Shown here in pieces: positions 17,481 through 25,443 of a stretch of 34,951 nt of DNA (positions are counted from its first letter, which is position 1; each line of letters starts with the position of its first letter). A model generated the notes under the pieces. That model was given only the letters and a program-made list of their open reading frames with translations. It was not told the DNA's origin and searched no databases. Location of the stretch: NCBI GenBank assembly GCA_022824585.1, contig JAJDZN010000296.1, positions 1 to 34,951 on the forward strand. Reading direction: 5' to 3'. Origin of the DNA: Bryobacterales bacterium. Lineage in GTDB: Bacteria > Acidobacteriota > Terriglobia > Bryobacterales > UBA6623. Made by a program: the position numbers and the translations under genes.

Positions 17481-18155
17481 ATGCCCACCGTAGAACTGCT
17501 CGAGCACTCCTTGATGACGCCTCGGGTCAGCCGGTTCGCCTTCCAAGCCCCCTTTCGACACGAAGCCGGTCAATATGTCGCCCTCAGCGCTCTAGTCGAC
17601 GGCGCCCAGCAGACGCGCTACTACTCCATCGCTTCGCCGCCCGAGCCGAGCGGACGGATCGAATTGTGCGTTCAGCACGAAGGCGCCTTCGGGAGCCATA
17701 TGCGAAGCCTGCGGCGAGGCGATCGAACGGAATGTAGCGAACCCGGCGGGAAAATGCGGCTGTTGGATCCGGCAAGGCCCGCTGTCTACTTCGCCGCCGG
17801 CACGGGCGTGTCCCCGATGCGCGCCATCCTGCTGGCGCAACTCGGGGCCGACCCTGCGGCTGAAGCAGTCCTGCTGCTCGGCGCCCGGCACTCTTCCGAA
17901 TTGCTGTTCCGAGACGAATTCGAGGCACTGACAGATCGACACCCCGGCTTCCGCTTCATGCCCAGTATCAGCGGTGACGAGACCGGCTGGGATGGCAGGC
18001 GCGGGCGCGTGGTTGCCCACATCGACGAGGCCATGGCAGGCCTGAACAGCCCGGACGCCTATTTTTGCGGCCAACGCGAGATGGTCGCTCAGCTCCGCGA
18101 GCGCCTAGCTGCGGCAGGCATCACCGACGAGCGCCAAGTGTACGAACGGTATTGA
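17481..18155 (+). CDS. Ferredoxin-NADP reductase-like flavoprotein (FAD/NAD binding)
   Basis: The 224-residue protein has the two-domain FNR layout. A beta-barrel with the FAD-binding motif TRYYSIAS (Arg-x-Tyr-Ser) near residue 47 is followed by GSHMRSLRRGD. The Rossmann-like NAD(P) domain begins with VYFAAGTGVSPMRAI. Another conserved stretch is YFCGQREMVAQL near the C-terminus, which ends in an aromatic (VYERY). No [2Fe-2S] domain is attached, so it would pass electrons between NAD(P)H and a separate ferredoxin, flavodoxin or oxygenase. The ATG at 17481 is preferred over the TTG just before it. Its partner is not in the window, and proximity to the chelatase gene may be accidental. Confidence 0.85.
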   Translation: MPTVELLEHSLMTPRVSRFAFQAPFRHEAGQYVALSALVDGAQQTRYYSIASPPEPSGRIELCVQHEGAFGSHMRSLRRGDRTECSEPGGKMRLLDPARPAVYFAAGTGVSPMRAILLAQLGADPAAEAVLLLGARHSSELLFRDEFEALTDRHPGFRFMPSISGDETGWDGRRGRVVAHIDEAMAGLNSPDAYFCGQREMVAQLRERLAAAGITDERQVYERY

Positions 18156-18287
18156 GCCGGCGGGTAGTCAGCTGCCCCCGCGAAGCGAGCGACCGGCCGC
18201 ACCTCCAGCGGCGTCGCATCAGAGCAAACCGTTCTACAATGAGTACTTTGCAACCTTAGCCCGGCCACCAGCCGCGTTTCCGAACCC

Positions 18288-20231
18288 ATGTCGAACATCG
18301 CAGTCACCCTGCCCGACGGCAATCAAATGCAGGTCGAGGCGGGCACTACCGCTCTAGCGGTAGCCGAACAGATCAGCCCTGGACTGGCGCGCGCCGCGCT
18401 GGTTGCCGAGATAGACGGCGAGCTGGCAGATCTGGGCACTGCGCTGCAGCAAGATTCCGCGATTCGCTTCCTGACCGAACGCGACGAGGAGGCGCTGGAG
18501 GTGTACCGCCATTCGGCGGCGCATCTGCTGGCGGCCGCAACCTTGGAGCTCTACCCGGAGACCAAGCTGGGCGTCGGGCCGCCAACCGACCAAGGCTTCT
18601 TCTACGACATGTACCGGGAGACGCCGTTCACTCCCGATGACCTCGAAAAGATCGAAGCTCGCATGGGCGAGATCGTCAAGCGGAATCCCAAGAACGAACG
18701 CGTCTGGATTCCGCGCGACGAGGCGCTCGCCGAGTACGAGAGGCAAGGCGAGTTCATGAAATGCGAGCTGATCGAGGAAAAGACCGAGGATCCGCGCGTT
18801 TCCGTCTACAGGACGGGGGACCTGTTCTCTGACTTCTGCCGTGGGCCCCACATCCCGTCCATGGGACGGATCAAGGCGTTCAAGCTGCTATCGGTGGCCG
18901 GGGCGTACTGGAAGGGCGACGAGAAGCGCGAGCGCCTGCAGCGCGTCTACGGCACGGCTTTCTTTTCCAAGAAGGCGCTCTCAGCCCACCTGAACCGGCT
19001 TGAGGAAGCCAAGCGGCGGGACCACCGCAAGCTGGGCAAGGAGCTGGACCTGTTCAGCATCCAAGATCTCGCCGGGCCGGGCTTGATCTTCTGGCATCCC
19101 AAGGGGGGCACGGTCCGGCGGGTGATGGAAGACTGGCTGCGCGACCAGCTCGTCTCGCGCGGATACGGGCTCGTAACGACGCCGCACGTAGCGCGCCACG
19201 GTTTGTGGCAGACGTCGGGGCACTCGGAGTTCTATCAGGACGACATGTTCAAGCCCATGGAGTTGGACGACTCTCTCTACCAGCTCAAGCCAATGAACTG
19301 TCCGTTCCACATCCTGATCTATAAGAACGCGCTGCGCAGCTACCGAGACCTGCCAGTGAGGCTGGCGGAGCTGGGGACCGTCTATCGCTACGAGCGCTCA
19401 GGCGTTATGCACGGCCTGCTGCGCGTGCGCGGATTCACCCAAGACGATGCGCACATCTTCTGCACACCGGACCAAGTCGAATCCGAGGTAATCGGCTGCG
19501 TAGACCTAGCCTTGGAGGTCCTGCGCGTCTTCGGCTTTGCAGACTTCACCGTGGAGCTGTCGACCTGGGACGGCGGAACCAGCACGAAGTACGCGGGCAC
19601 CCCCGACGAATGGAAGCTGGCCGAAAACAGCCTCTTCGAGGCGCTGCGCAAGCGGGACATCGAGGCGAAGGTGATGCCGGACGAGGCCGCCTTCTATGGT
19701 CCGAAGATCGACATCAAGATGGTGGATGCGATCGGGCGCTCCTGGCAGCTGTCCACCATCCAGTTCGACTTCAACCTGCCGCGCCGCTTCGAACTGGAAT
19801 ACGTCGGACGCGACGGGCAGACCCACCAGCCCGTGATGGTGCATCGCGCGCTGTGGGGCTCGGTCGAGCGTTTCTTCGGCGTGCTGATCGAACACTACGC
19901 CGGCGCGTTCCCGCTATGGCTGGCCCCGGTGCAAGCCACCGTCCTGCCAATCACCGACAGCCAGATCGAGTATGCCGACTCTGTAGCCGACGAACTGCAC
20001 ACGGCGGGCTTGCGCGTTGAAGTGGACCGTCGCAGCGAAAAGATTGGCTTCAAGATTCGCGAGGCGCAGTTGCAGAAGGTCCCTTACATGCTGGTCGTTG
20101 GCCAACGCGAGGCCGAGAGCGGGCAAGTGGCGGTGCGCCACCGACGCAAGGGCGACACCGGCACTCGCACGCCAGCCGAATTCCTTGCCGACGTTCGCCC
20201 GCTCCTCGAATCACGGGCCGCAACCGCTTGA
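18288..20231 (+). CDS. thrS: Threonyl-tRNA synthetase
   Basis: The enzyme charges tRNA-Thr with threonine. The 647 residues are complete and in order: TGS domain (about 1-62), the second N-terminal editing domain with HSAAHLLAAA and the Cys-containing FCRGPH, the class II catalytic core (about 240-535) and the anticodon-binding domain. Likely zinc ligands are Cys338 (LKPMNCPFH), His389 (DDAHIF) and His519 (VMVHRA), matching Cys334, His385 and His511 of the E. coli enzyme. Class II motif 2 is visible as YRYERSG...RGFTQDD and motif 3 as HRALWGSVERFFG. The ATG at 18288 is consistent with family starts. The common downstream neighbours infC, rpmI and rplT are not here. Confidence 0.98.
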   Translation: MSNIAVTLPDGNQMQVEAGTTALAVAEQISPGLARAALVAEIDGELADLGTALQQDSAIRFLTERDEEALEVYRHSAAHLLAAATLELYPETKLGVGPPTDQGFFYDMYRETPFTPDDLEKIEARMGEIVKRNPKNERVWIPRDEALAEYERQGEFMKCELIEEKTEDPRVSVYRTGDLFSDFCRGPHIPSMGRIKAFKLLSVAGAYWKGDEKRERLQRVYGTAFFSKKALSAHLNRLEEAKRRDHRKLGKELDLFSIQDLAGPGLIFWHPKGGTVRRVMEDWLRDQLVSRGYGLVTTPHVARHGLWQTSGHSEFYQDDMFKPMELDDSLYQLKPMNCPFHILIYKNALRSYRDLPVRLAELGTVYRYERSGVMHGLLRVRGFTQDDAHIFCTPDQVESEVIGCVDLALEVLRVFGFADFTVELSTWDGGTSTKYAGTPDEWKLAENSLFEALRKRDIEAKVMPDEAAFYGPKIDIKMVDAIGRSWQLSTIQFDFNLPRRFELEYVGRDGQTHQPVMVHRALWGSVERFFGVLIEHYAGAFPLWLAPVQATVLPITDSQIEYADSVADELHTAGLRVEVDRRSEKIGFKIREAQLQKVPYMLVVGQREAESGQVAVRHRRKGDTGTRTPAEFLADVRPLLESRAATA

Positions 20232-20547
20232 TCGCCTTGCGACAGCGCGACAACGGCTGGCAGCCCCAGCGGTTGAGTTGGGGTAGCCCTTCTGTGCCGT
20301 GTGCCGTGGAAACACGTTGTTGCCCGGCGAGCGCGAACCTACCCCGTAACCGTTGCTCGGCGCGGTAAGTATCGGAGCGGCTCGAGAAAGAGACAAATCG
20401 GACACCAACGCCTCGATGCAACAGGGCCGCCTCGGGCTGTTCAAAGAGCACGCAACGATCGTTGAGCAGTCCTCGAACAGCGTGATCCAGAAGTCTGCTA
20501 GCGGTCAATGCTTCGGTTAGAAGCCTCCGACTTGGCGCATCGCGACT
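20232..20547. other. Intergenic stretch between thrS and hicA
   Basis: The 316 bases between the convergent thrS and hicA genes hold no gene I can support. They include a 12-base perfect palindrome CAACGATCGTTG at 20453-20464 and a weak CCCCA/TGGGG stem near 20265-20284. No T-rich terminator tail is seen. Base composition is less GC-rich than in thrS. Confidence 0.5.
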
Positions 20548-20790
20548 TCACAGGTCAAGCGCATCAAGCAGGTCCTCGACGTCCATTCCGTGGTGTCGAG
20601 CGACGCTCTTGAGGATGCTTGCCAATGTTTTCACCCTGATCCGCCGGTGAAGCGGTATCACTTCATGGTGCTCACCATGAACCTGCGTGGTAATGCGCAC
20701 ATGCGACCCACGGTGCCGCACAGCCTCGTAGCCCAGCTGTCGCAAGGACGCCAGCAGTCTGGCCCCGCTTACATCACGAGGCAGCTTCAC
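20548..20790 (-). CDS. hicA: HicA-family mRNA interferase toxin
   Basis: The 80-residue protein is a typical HicA: a short double-stranded-RNA-binding-like fold with the active-site histidine in HRGSHVRI (His30), preceded by LLASLRQLGYEAVR and followed by IPLHRRIRVKTLASILK. Known HicA toxins cleave mRNA and are neutralised by a HicB partner. Its ATG overlaps the stop of the antitoxin-like gene by four bases (ATGA), so translation is coupled and antitoxin would be made first. In the best-known systems hicA precedes hicB, so this order is the reverse arrangement, which also occurs widely. The pair sits in DNA of lower GC than thrS, consistent with horizontal acquisition. Confidence 0.88.
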   Translation of the reverse strand: MKLPRDVSGARLLASLRQLGYEAVRHRGSHVRITTQVHGEHHEVIPLHRRIRVKTLASILKSVARHHGMDVEDLLDALDL

Positions 20791-21005
20791 CCAGCAAAAA
20801 CCTCGTCCCGAACAAAGTGGAGGCGAATTAATCGCGGGCGCGGCATGCTCTCGTCGAAATAGCAGTCCACGGCTTCCTTCACGTTGCTACGGATCTCGTC
20901 AACGGAGTCTCCTTGGGTGTGGATACCGTACCCAAGGGCTGTGGCCGAATAACCGCCATCGACCTCGTCTTCCGTAACTTCAAAGATGATCTCGGTTGCC
21001 GACAT
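20787..21005 (-). CDS. hicB: HicB-family antitoxin
   Basis: From the ATG at 21005 the protein has 72 residues. GGAGG at 21014-21018 (minus strand), eight bases away, marks the start; a longer open frame to 21050 lacks such a site. The partial RNase H-like HicB fold is visible as IIFEVTEDEVDGGYSATALGYGIHTQGDSVDEIRSNVKEAVDCYFDE. No separate C-terminal DNA-binding helix-turn-helix or ribbon-helix-helix domain is obvious, so autoregulation may depend on the HicAB complex or another protein. It would bind and mask the HicA active site. It is the upstream member of a two-gene unit. Confidence 0.85.
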   Translation of the reverse strand: MSATEIIFEVTEDEVDGGYSATALGYGIHTQGDSVDEIRSNVKEAVDCYFDESMPRPRLIRLHFVRDEVFAG

Positions 21006-21013
21006 CGGACACT

Positions 21014-21018
21014 CCTCC
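21014..21018 (-). promoter_or_regulatory. Ribosome binding site of hicB
   Basis: GGAGG on the minus strand, eight bases before the ATG at 21005, selects the 72-residue start over the longer open frame. Confidence 0.6.
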
Positions 21019-21342
21019 CGCTTCAATGCCTCCCTTGAGTTCACGGCCATATTACAGTAACGCTGGGAGACCGAGGATCGTTGAGGATCGCGGAGACAAG
21101 AATCATTGCGAGCCCCTTGAAGTCTCGGTACAGTCTCCGTCTTCAGTCGACGAGCCTAGACTGCTCGGCCCTTCCGATATCCATGGTAGCCAGATGTTCT
21201 TCGTCTGCCACCGAAACCCGTGGGGCGTCGAAGATCAATGTGAACAGGCCTCGCGGAAAACGAACCTCCGAGCCTTTCGATCTTGCGGGAATACGACTCC
21301 GAAGGAGCGCGTATCGCGTTCGCAGAAATTGACGGGAAGCTA

Positions 21343-21401
21343 GCTGCGGGTGCTACCGCTGGTGGGAGCGGCGATTGGCAGGCGGGTCCCGCAGCCAATG
21401 C
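21343..21401 (+). promoter_or_regulatory. Strong secondary-structure element with alternative stems in the CRTAC1 leader
   Basis: One fold pairs GCTGCGGG (21343-21350) with CCCGCAGC (21388-21395), with an inner stem CCGCT/AGCGG (21356-21360 and 21367-21371). A competing fold pairs GC-ATTGGC (21371-21379, one bulged G) with GCCAATGC (21394-21401), topped by GCGG/CCGC. The two cannot coexist because they share 21388-21395. The element ends 133 bases before the ATG at 21535. It could be a transcript-level switch, an attenuator or an unrelated palindrome, and I cannot match it to a known riboswitch class. Confidence 0.35.
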
Positions 21402-21534
21402 GGACTGAGACCACCTGCAGCACACGACAAAGATGGCCGATGGACTCAGTCGAACAACCATCGGAGTCTGGCTGCGGACATCGATCATCGAGAGCTATGC
21501 CATACTCAGGATTCGAGGCCGTTCTGCTTGCCCT

Positions 21535-23286
21535 ATGCGAGGCCTGTCGTTGCTCCCGCTCTGCTTGGCGGCCCTGCTGCCAAGCGCCCTTAGAGCCCAG
21601 GGTGTAGCTAGCTCCAATGCCCAGCCCGTAAAGGCAGTCCAGGCTTCCGGCCTGCCTTGGCACGCGGGCTTCAGTGACGCGGCCGGGGAGTTGGGCCTCG
21701 ATCTAGAGTTCACCTACGGCGGCACAGAGGCGAAGGGCTACATCATCGAATCCAACGGCTCCGGGCTGGCATTCGTCGACTACGACGGCGACTCGAGGCT
21801 GGACGCCTTCTTGGTCAACGGCTCGCGCTTAGAAGGGTTTCCCGATGGGGACGCACCCACGAACCGTCTCTATCGCAATGTCGGAGCAGACGGCTTCGAA
21901 GACGTGACCGTCTCAAGCGGGCTGCGGCGCTCGGGCTGGGGCAGCGCGGTGTGTGCCGGCGACTTCGACAACAATGGGGCGACCGATTTGTTCGTGGCCT
22001 ATTGGGGGCTCGACGCCCTGTACCGCAACAATGGCGACGGCACCTTCTCGGAAATCGCAGCCGAAGCGGGCGTGGTGGGATCGCAGCAGCAGTGGAGTTC
22101 AGGTTGCACCTTCGTGGACTACGATCGCGACGGCCTGCTCGACCTGCTGGTCACGCAGTACCAGCAATTCGACCCGAAGACTGCTCCCCCGCCGGGCAAG
22201 ACGTCGAACTGCGAATGGAAGGGGATGCCGGTCTACTGCGGGCCGCGCGGCCTGCCGTTCGGCAACGTGACTCTCTATCGCAATCTCGGCGACGGCCGCT
22301 TCGAGGACGTCAGCGAGTCGTCCGGGGTGCGCGACGTACGCGACTACTACGCCTTCACTGCGGCGGCGGCGGACTTTGACGGGGACGGCTGGCAGGACAT
22401 CTACATCGCCTGCGATTCCACGCCCAGCATCCTGTTCCTCAACAATGGCGATGGCACCTTCACCGATTACGCCACCGAGGCCGGCGTGGCGTTTAACGAG
22501 CACGGGTTCGAGCAGGGCGGCATGGGCGTGGGCGTCGGCGATTTCGACGGGGACGGCTGGCTCGATCTGGTGAAGACGAATTTCGCCGACGACTACCCCA
22601 ATCTCTACCGCAACAACGAGGGCCTGTACTTCGAGGACATCTGTGTCCGCGCCGGGCTTGCCTCCAATCCGCAATACGTCGGATGGGGCGTGGAGTTCGT
22701 CGATCTGGACAACGACGGCTGGCAGGACATCTTCCAGGTCAACGGTCACGTCTACCCCGAACTTGACCACCAGACCAAGATCTCCGAAACGTTCGTGCAG
22801 TCGAATCTGGTGTACCGCAATCTCGCTGGGGAGCGCTTCGAGGACGTGACGGCCCTCACCGGCCCGGGGCTAGCCCAGATCCGGTCCAGCCGAGGCGCCG
22901 CTTTCGGCGATTTCGACAATGACGGCGATCTCGACGTGCTCGTGATGAACATGTCCGCGCCGGTCTCGTTGTTGCGCAACGAGCTGAGCGCCGAGCGCCA
23001 CTGGGTGCGCTTCAGGCTCCAAGGCACTCGTTCCAATCGTTCGGCGATTGGCGCGCTGATCACGATCAAGGCGGGGGAGAGCAGCCAGAGCCGTGCCGTG
23101 ATGAGCCAGTCGAGCTATGTCTCGCACAACGATCTGCGCGCCCACTTCGGGCTTGGACAAGCAGCCGCGGTCGAGTCGATTCTCGTCCGCTGGCCCAGCG
23201 GCGCGGAAGAGGCGTTTCCGGGAGTACAGGCCGATGCCGACTGGCTGCTCGTCGAAGGCTCCGGCGCGGCCAAGGCTCAGCCATGA
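21535..23286 (+). CDS. CRTAC1-like FG-GAP/VCBS beta-propeller protein with ASPIC/UnbV domain
   Basis: The 583-residue protein starts with a signal peptide (MRGLSLLPLCLAALLPSALRA) at the ATG 21535; the open frame extends to 21433, but that start would precede the signal. It contains at least seven Asp-rich calcium-binding loops of the form DxDxDGxxD, for example DYDGDSRLD, DFDNNGATD, DFDGDGWQD, DFDGDGWLD and DFDNDGDLD. These are typical of FG-GAP/VCBS propeller blades. The C-terminal part (about 490-575) is an ASPIC/UnbV domain, seen in RSNRSAIGALITIKAG and DLRAHFGLG. The protein is exported and probably has an adhesive or scaffold role, but function is unproven. The TPR gene starts inside its stop codon. 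Confidence 0.9.
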   Translation: MRGLSLLPLCLAALLPSALRAQGVASSNAQPVKAVQASGLPWHAGFSDAAGELGLDLEFTYGGTEAKGYIIESNGSGLAFVDYDGDSRLDAFLVNGSRLEGFPDGDAPTNRLYRNVGADGFEDVTVSSGLRRSGWGSAVCAGDFDNNGATDLFVAYWGLDALYRNNGDGTFSEIAAEAGVVGSQQQWSSGCTFVDYDRDGLLDLLVTQYQQFDPKTAPPPGKTSNCEWKGMPVYCGPRGLPFGNVTLYRNLGDGRFEDVSESSGVRDVRDYYAFTAAAADFDGDGWQDIYIACDSTPSILFLNNGDGTFTDYATEAGVAFNEHGFEQGGMGVGVGDFDGDGWLDLVKTNFADDYPNLYRNNEGLYFEDICVRAGLASNPQYVGWGVEFVDLDNDGWQDIFQVNGHVYPELDHQTKISETFVQSNLVYRNLAGERFEDVTALTGPGLAQIRSSRGAAFGDFDNDGDLDVLVMNMSAPVSLLRNELSAERHWVRFRLQGTRSNRSAIGALITIKAGESSQSRAVMSQSSYVSHNDLRAHFGLGQAAAVESILVRWPSGAEEAFPGVQADADWLLVEGSGAAKAQP

Positions 23287-24350
23287 CAGCCAGCGGGCCC
23301 GGAATCGCGCCCTGCCGGGCGGTCGCGGCGCTGGTGGGGATTCTCGCAGCGGCCGTTCCAATCGCGGCCCTGGCGCAAGCGGTCGACGCGGCCGCACTGA
23401 CCGACCGCGGGCTCGCTCTCGCCCAAGGCGGCCAGCCGCAAGAGGCGGCCAAGCTCTGGCTGCAAGCGCTTGAGGCGTCCCCGGACTACTTCCCCGCGTT
23501 GTTCAATCTCGCCTACATGCACTTCTCGGCAGGCCAGTTCGAACAGGCCGCGCCAGCGCTGGCGCGCGCGACGGCGTCTAACCCGGGCGACTTCAACGCC
23601 CACTACCTGCGCGGCGTGGTCGCACAGAAGCTTGGACGCGGCGACGAAGCCCTGCAGGCTTGGCGGAACGCGCTCGAGCTAAGACCCGACCACTTCAAGC
23701 TCATGCAGATTATGGCGGTGGAGTACGGCAAGGGGCGCTATCACCGCGAGGCGGCCGAAGTCGCCGTGCGGGCGCTGCGGCTACAGCCCGGGATCGAAGA
23801 CTTGCACTATATGGCGATCCACGCTCTGCGGGAAGCCGGCAGCCTCAGCGACGGACTCGGCCTGGCATCCCAAGCCGCCAAGCGCTTCCCGGACTCGGCG
23901 CGCGCCAATTTCGAGCTTGCGTGGCACCTGCAAAAGGATGGTCGATTTGACGAGGCGCTGCCGCTGCTCCGCCGAGCCATGGAACTCGACCCGGGCTACG
24001 AGGAACCGCACTTCTTCTACGGCGATTGGCTCGTCAAGCAGGCGCGGTACGCGGATGCCCTGGCACCGCTGCAACGGGCTACCGAACTCCGGTCCGACTA
24101 CATGCCTGCCCGGATTGCCCTGGCCCGCGCACACATCGGCCTGAAGGACTGGGAAGCAGCCCTCGACGCCCTAGATGCCGCGGTGGAACTGGAGCCGCGC
24201 CATCCGCAGCCGCACCTGCTGCTCTCACAAGTCCATTTCCGGCTGCGCGATCGGGCCAAGGCGCGCGCGGAGAAAGAGCTGTCGCTGAAGCTGCGGCGCC
24301 AGAACCCGGCCTTTCTAGAAGCCGTGCAGTCGCGACCGTTTCCCGACTAG
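23283..24350 (+). CDS. Exported tetratricopeptide repeat protein coupled to the CRTAC1 gene
   Basis: The 355-residue product has a signal peptide ending near IAALAQA (about residue 33), so it is predicted to be periplasmic or secreted. Seven to eight TPR units follow, for example YFPALFNLAYMHFSAGQFEQA, FNAHYLRGVVAQKLGRGDEA and ANFELAWHLQKDGRFDEAL. No catalytic domain is visible. The ATG overlaps the upstream TGA by four bases (ATGA), implying translational coupling with the beta-propeller gene and matched amounts of both proteins. TPR plus UnbV/FG-GAP pairs recur in several phyla, and a joint surface or periplasmic complex is plausible but inferred. Confidence 0.87.
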   Translation: MTASGPGIAPCRAVAALVGILAAAVPIAALAQAVDAAALTDRGLALAQGGQPQEAAKLWLQALEASPDYFPALFNLAYMHFSAGQFEQAAPALARATASNPGDFNAHYLRGVVAQKLGRGDEALQAWRNALELRPDHFKLMQIMAVEYGKGRYHREAAEVAVRALRLQPGIEDLHYMAIHALREAGSLSDGLGLASQAAKRFPDSARANFELAWHLQKDGRFDEALPLLRRAMELDPGYEEPHFFYGDWLVKQARYADALAPLQRATELRSDYMPARIALARAHIGLKDWEAALDALDAAVELEPRHPQPHLLLSQVHFRLRDRAKARAEKELSLKLRRQNPAFLEAVQSRPFPD

Positions 24351-24359
24351 CCCGGCCGC

Positions 24360-25262
24360 TCAAGCCTGTCCGTACTTCGCGGCCAAGTTCCGCAGTCGGG
24401 CAAGATGGCGCGGTACGGCAACAAAGGGATCCTCGGCCGCCTCATACTCCAAGGCCATGTAGCCGCGGTAGCCCGCGTCGGCAAACATCTTGACGATGCG
24501 ATCCCAGTCCGAGGGCGTGTGGTTGCCCTGTTCGTCCCGCATTTCGACCTTGAACTGCGAATTCACAGCGTAGGGCAGGCACATCTCGATCTGCGGGTAC
24601 GGGTCGCTGCGGAAATTCCCGGTGTCGAGATTGATGCCGACGTTCGGATGGTCGACGGCGCGCACGATCTGGATGATGCGCTCGGCCCGCGCGGTGATGC
24701 CTCCATGGTTCTCCAATCCGAGCACGACTCCCTTGCCTGCCGCGTAGTCTCCGGCCCGCTTGAGGATCTCCGCCACCCACTTCGCGGCCTCGTCCTCCGA
24801 GCTTCCCTGCGGCACGTTGCCGCCGAACACGCGGATGTGGCTCGAGCCAAGTTCGTACGAGACATCCACCCAGTGCCGCAGCCACGCCACTTCCCTGTCC
24901 TTAGCGCGCGCATCGGGGCGGCAGAGGTCGGTACGTATCGCAATGCTCGGCAGTTCTACCGCCGCAAGGTAGGCTTTGCGGCGGAAAGCAGCGAGAAACC
25001 CGCCCAGGTTCTCGCGAGGAAACCAATACACGGTCGAATCAATGCCATCGATACCGTGCTCGACAGCCATGTCCACCAAGTCCAGGTAGCTCAGCGATCC
25101 GTCCCCAAGCGCCTTGCGGAAGGAATAGGCACAGATCGCAGTCTTGAGCCTGGGATCCTGGCCGCCTGCTTGCGGAGTGCCGGCCAGCGCGACGGTCGGC
25201 AACAATGCCAGCGGGCGAAGCGCTTCACGCCTCGACAACATGTTTCGATTCCGAATGTGCAT
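24360..25262 (-). CDS. Sugar phosphate isomerase/epimerase-like protein (AP endonuclease 2 family barrel), exported by Tat
   Basis: The 300-residue TIM-barrel protein begins with a twin-arginine type leader (LSRREALRPLALLPTVALAG), so it is likely exported folded. The ATG at 25262 is listed; the ATG at 25241 is equally possible and leaves a cleaner Tat leader. Candidate metal or substrate residues are Glu in VLGLENHGG, Asp in NLDTGNF and Glu in MALEYEAAED, as in xylose isomerase-like barrels. Members isomerise or epimerise sugars or act on hydroxypyruvate, and the exact reaction cannot be read. It is divergent from the histidine kinase gene across a 181-base promoter region and convergent with the TPR gene nine bases away. 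Confidence 0.87.
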   Translation of the reverse strand: MHIRNRNMLSRREALRPLALLPTVALAGTPQAGGQDPRLKTAICAYSFRKALGDGSLSYLDLVDMAVEHGIDGIDSTVYWFPRENLGGFLAAFRRKAYLAAVELPSIAIRTDLCRPDARAKDREVAWLRHWVDVSYELGSSHIRVFGGNVPQGSSEDEAAKWVAEILKRAGDYAAGKGVVLGLENHGGITARAERIIQIVRAVDHPNVGINLDTGNFRSDPYPQIEMCLPYAVNSQFKVEMRDEQGNHTPSDWDRIVKMFADAGYRGYMALEYEAAEDPFVAVPRHLARLRNLAAKYGQA

Positions 25263-25293
25263 TTCGTTCTAGCGTACTCGAAATATCGGGGCA

Positions 25294-25325
25294 ATTTTGA
25301 CCGTTTCGTCGTTCGGCGTCAAATG
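25294..25325. promoter_or_regulatory. Opposed, overlapping promoter-like elements between isomerase and kinase genes
   Basis: On the plus strand TTGACC (25297-25302) is followed after 16 bases by TCAAAT (25319-25324). On the minus strand TTGACG (25322-25317) is followed after 17 bases by CAAAAT (25299-25294). The two -35-like boxes form an inverted repeat TTTGAC/GTCAAA. One polymerase would therefore cover the other promoter. Both are only partial matches to sigma-70 consensus, so this is a hypothesis. Confidence 0.35.
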
Positions 25326-25443
25326 GACGTAGAAGCGAACCCCCTGAGGTGTCTTGGGAGGCCGCTAGCAAGTCCGAGTTGGCGCTCGATCCGACCCCAC
25401 GGGCGATCACGCCTGACCCTTGCCGATCCCCGGCAATGAGCCT

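Larger units (their letters stand above)
21006..21534. other. Leader and promoter region between hicB and the CRTAC1 gene
   Basis: No gene is supported in these 529 bases. They hold the hicB ribosome binding site, a small direct repeat GAGGATCG at about 21066-21084 and the hairpin element described separately at 21343-21401. GC content is lower than in the flanking genes near the hicB side. The region is divergent between hicBA (minus) and the CRTAC1 gene (plus), so promoters for both probably lie here, though I could not identify a convincing pair of hexamers. Confidence 0.5.

Noticed and set aside
20453..20464. Perfect 12-base palindrome CAACGATCGTTG after thrS
   Set aside because: A possible operator, but it lies downstream of both convergent genes and is a single copy, so I give it no function.
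20050..20508. Minus-strand frame across the end of thrS and the following gap
   Set aside because: Largely antisense to thrS, with no recognisable domain and no good ribosome binding site.
21156..21488. Minus-strand frame in the CRTAC1 leader region
   Set aside because: No domain or conserved motif, overlaps the strong hairpin element, and composition is not like a real gene.
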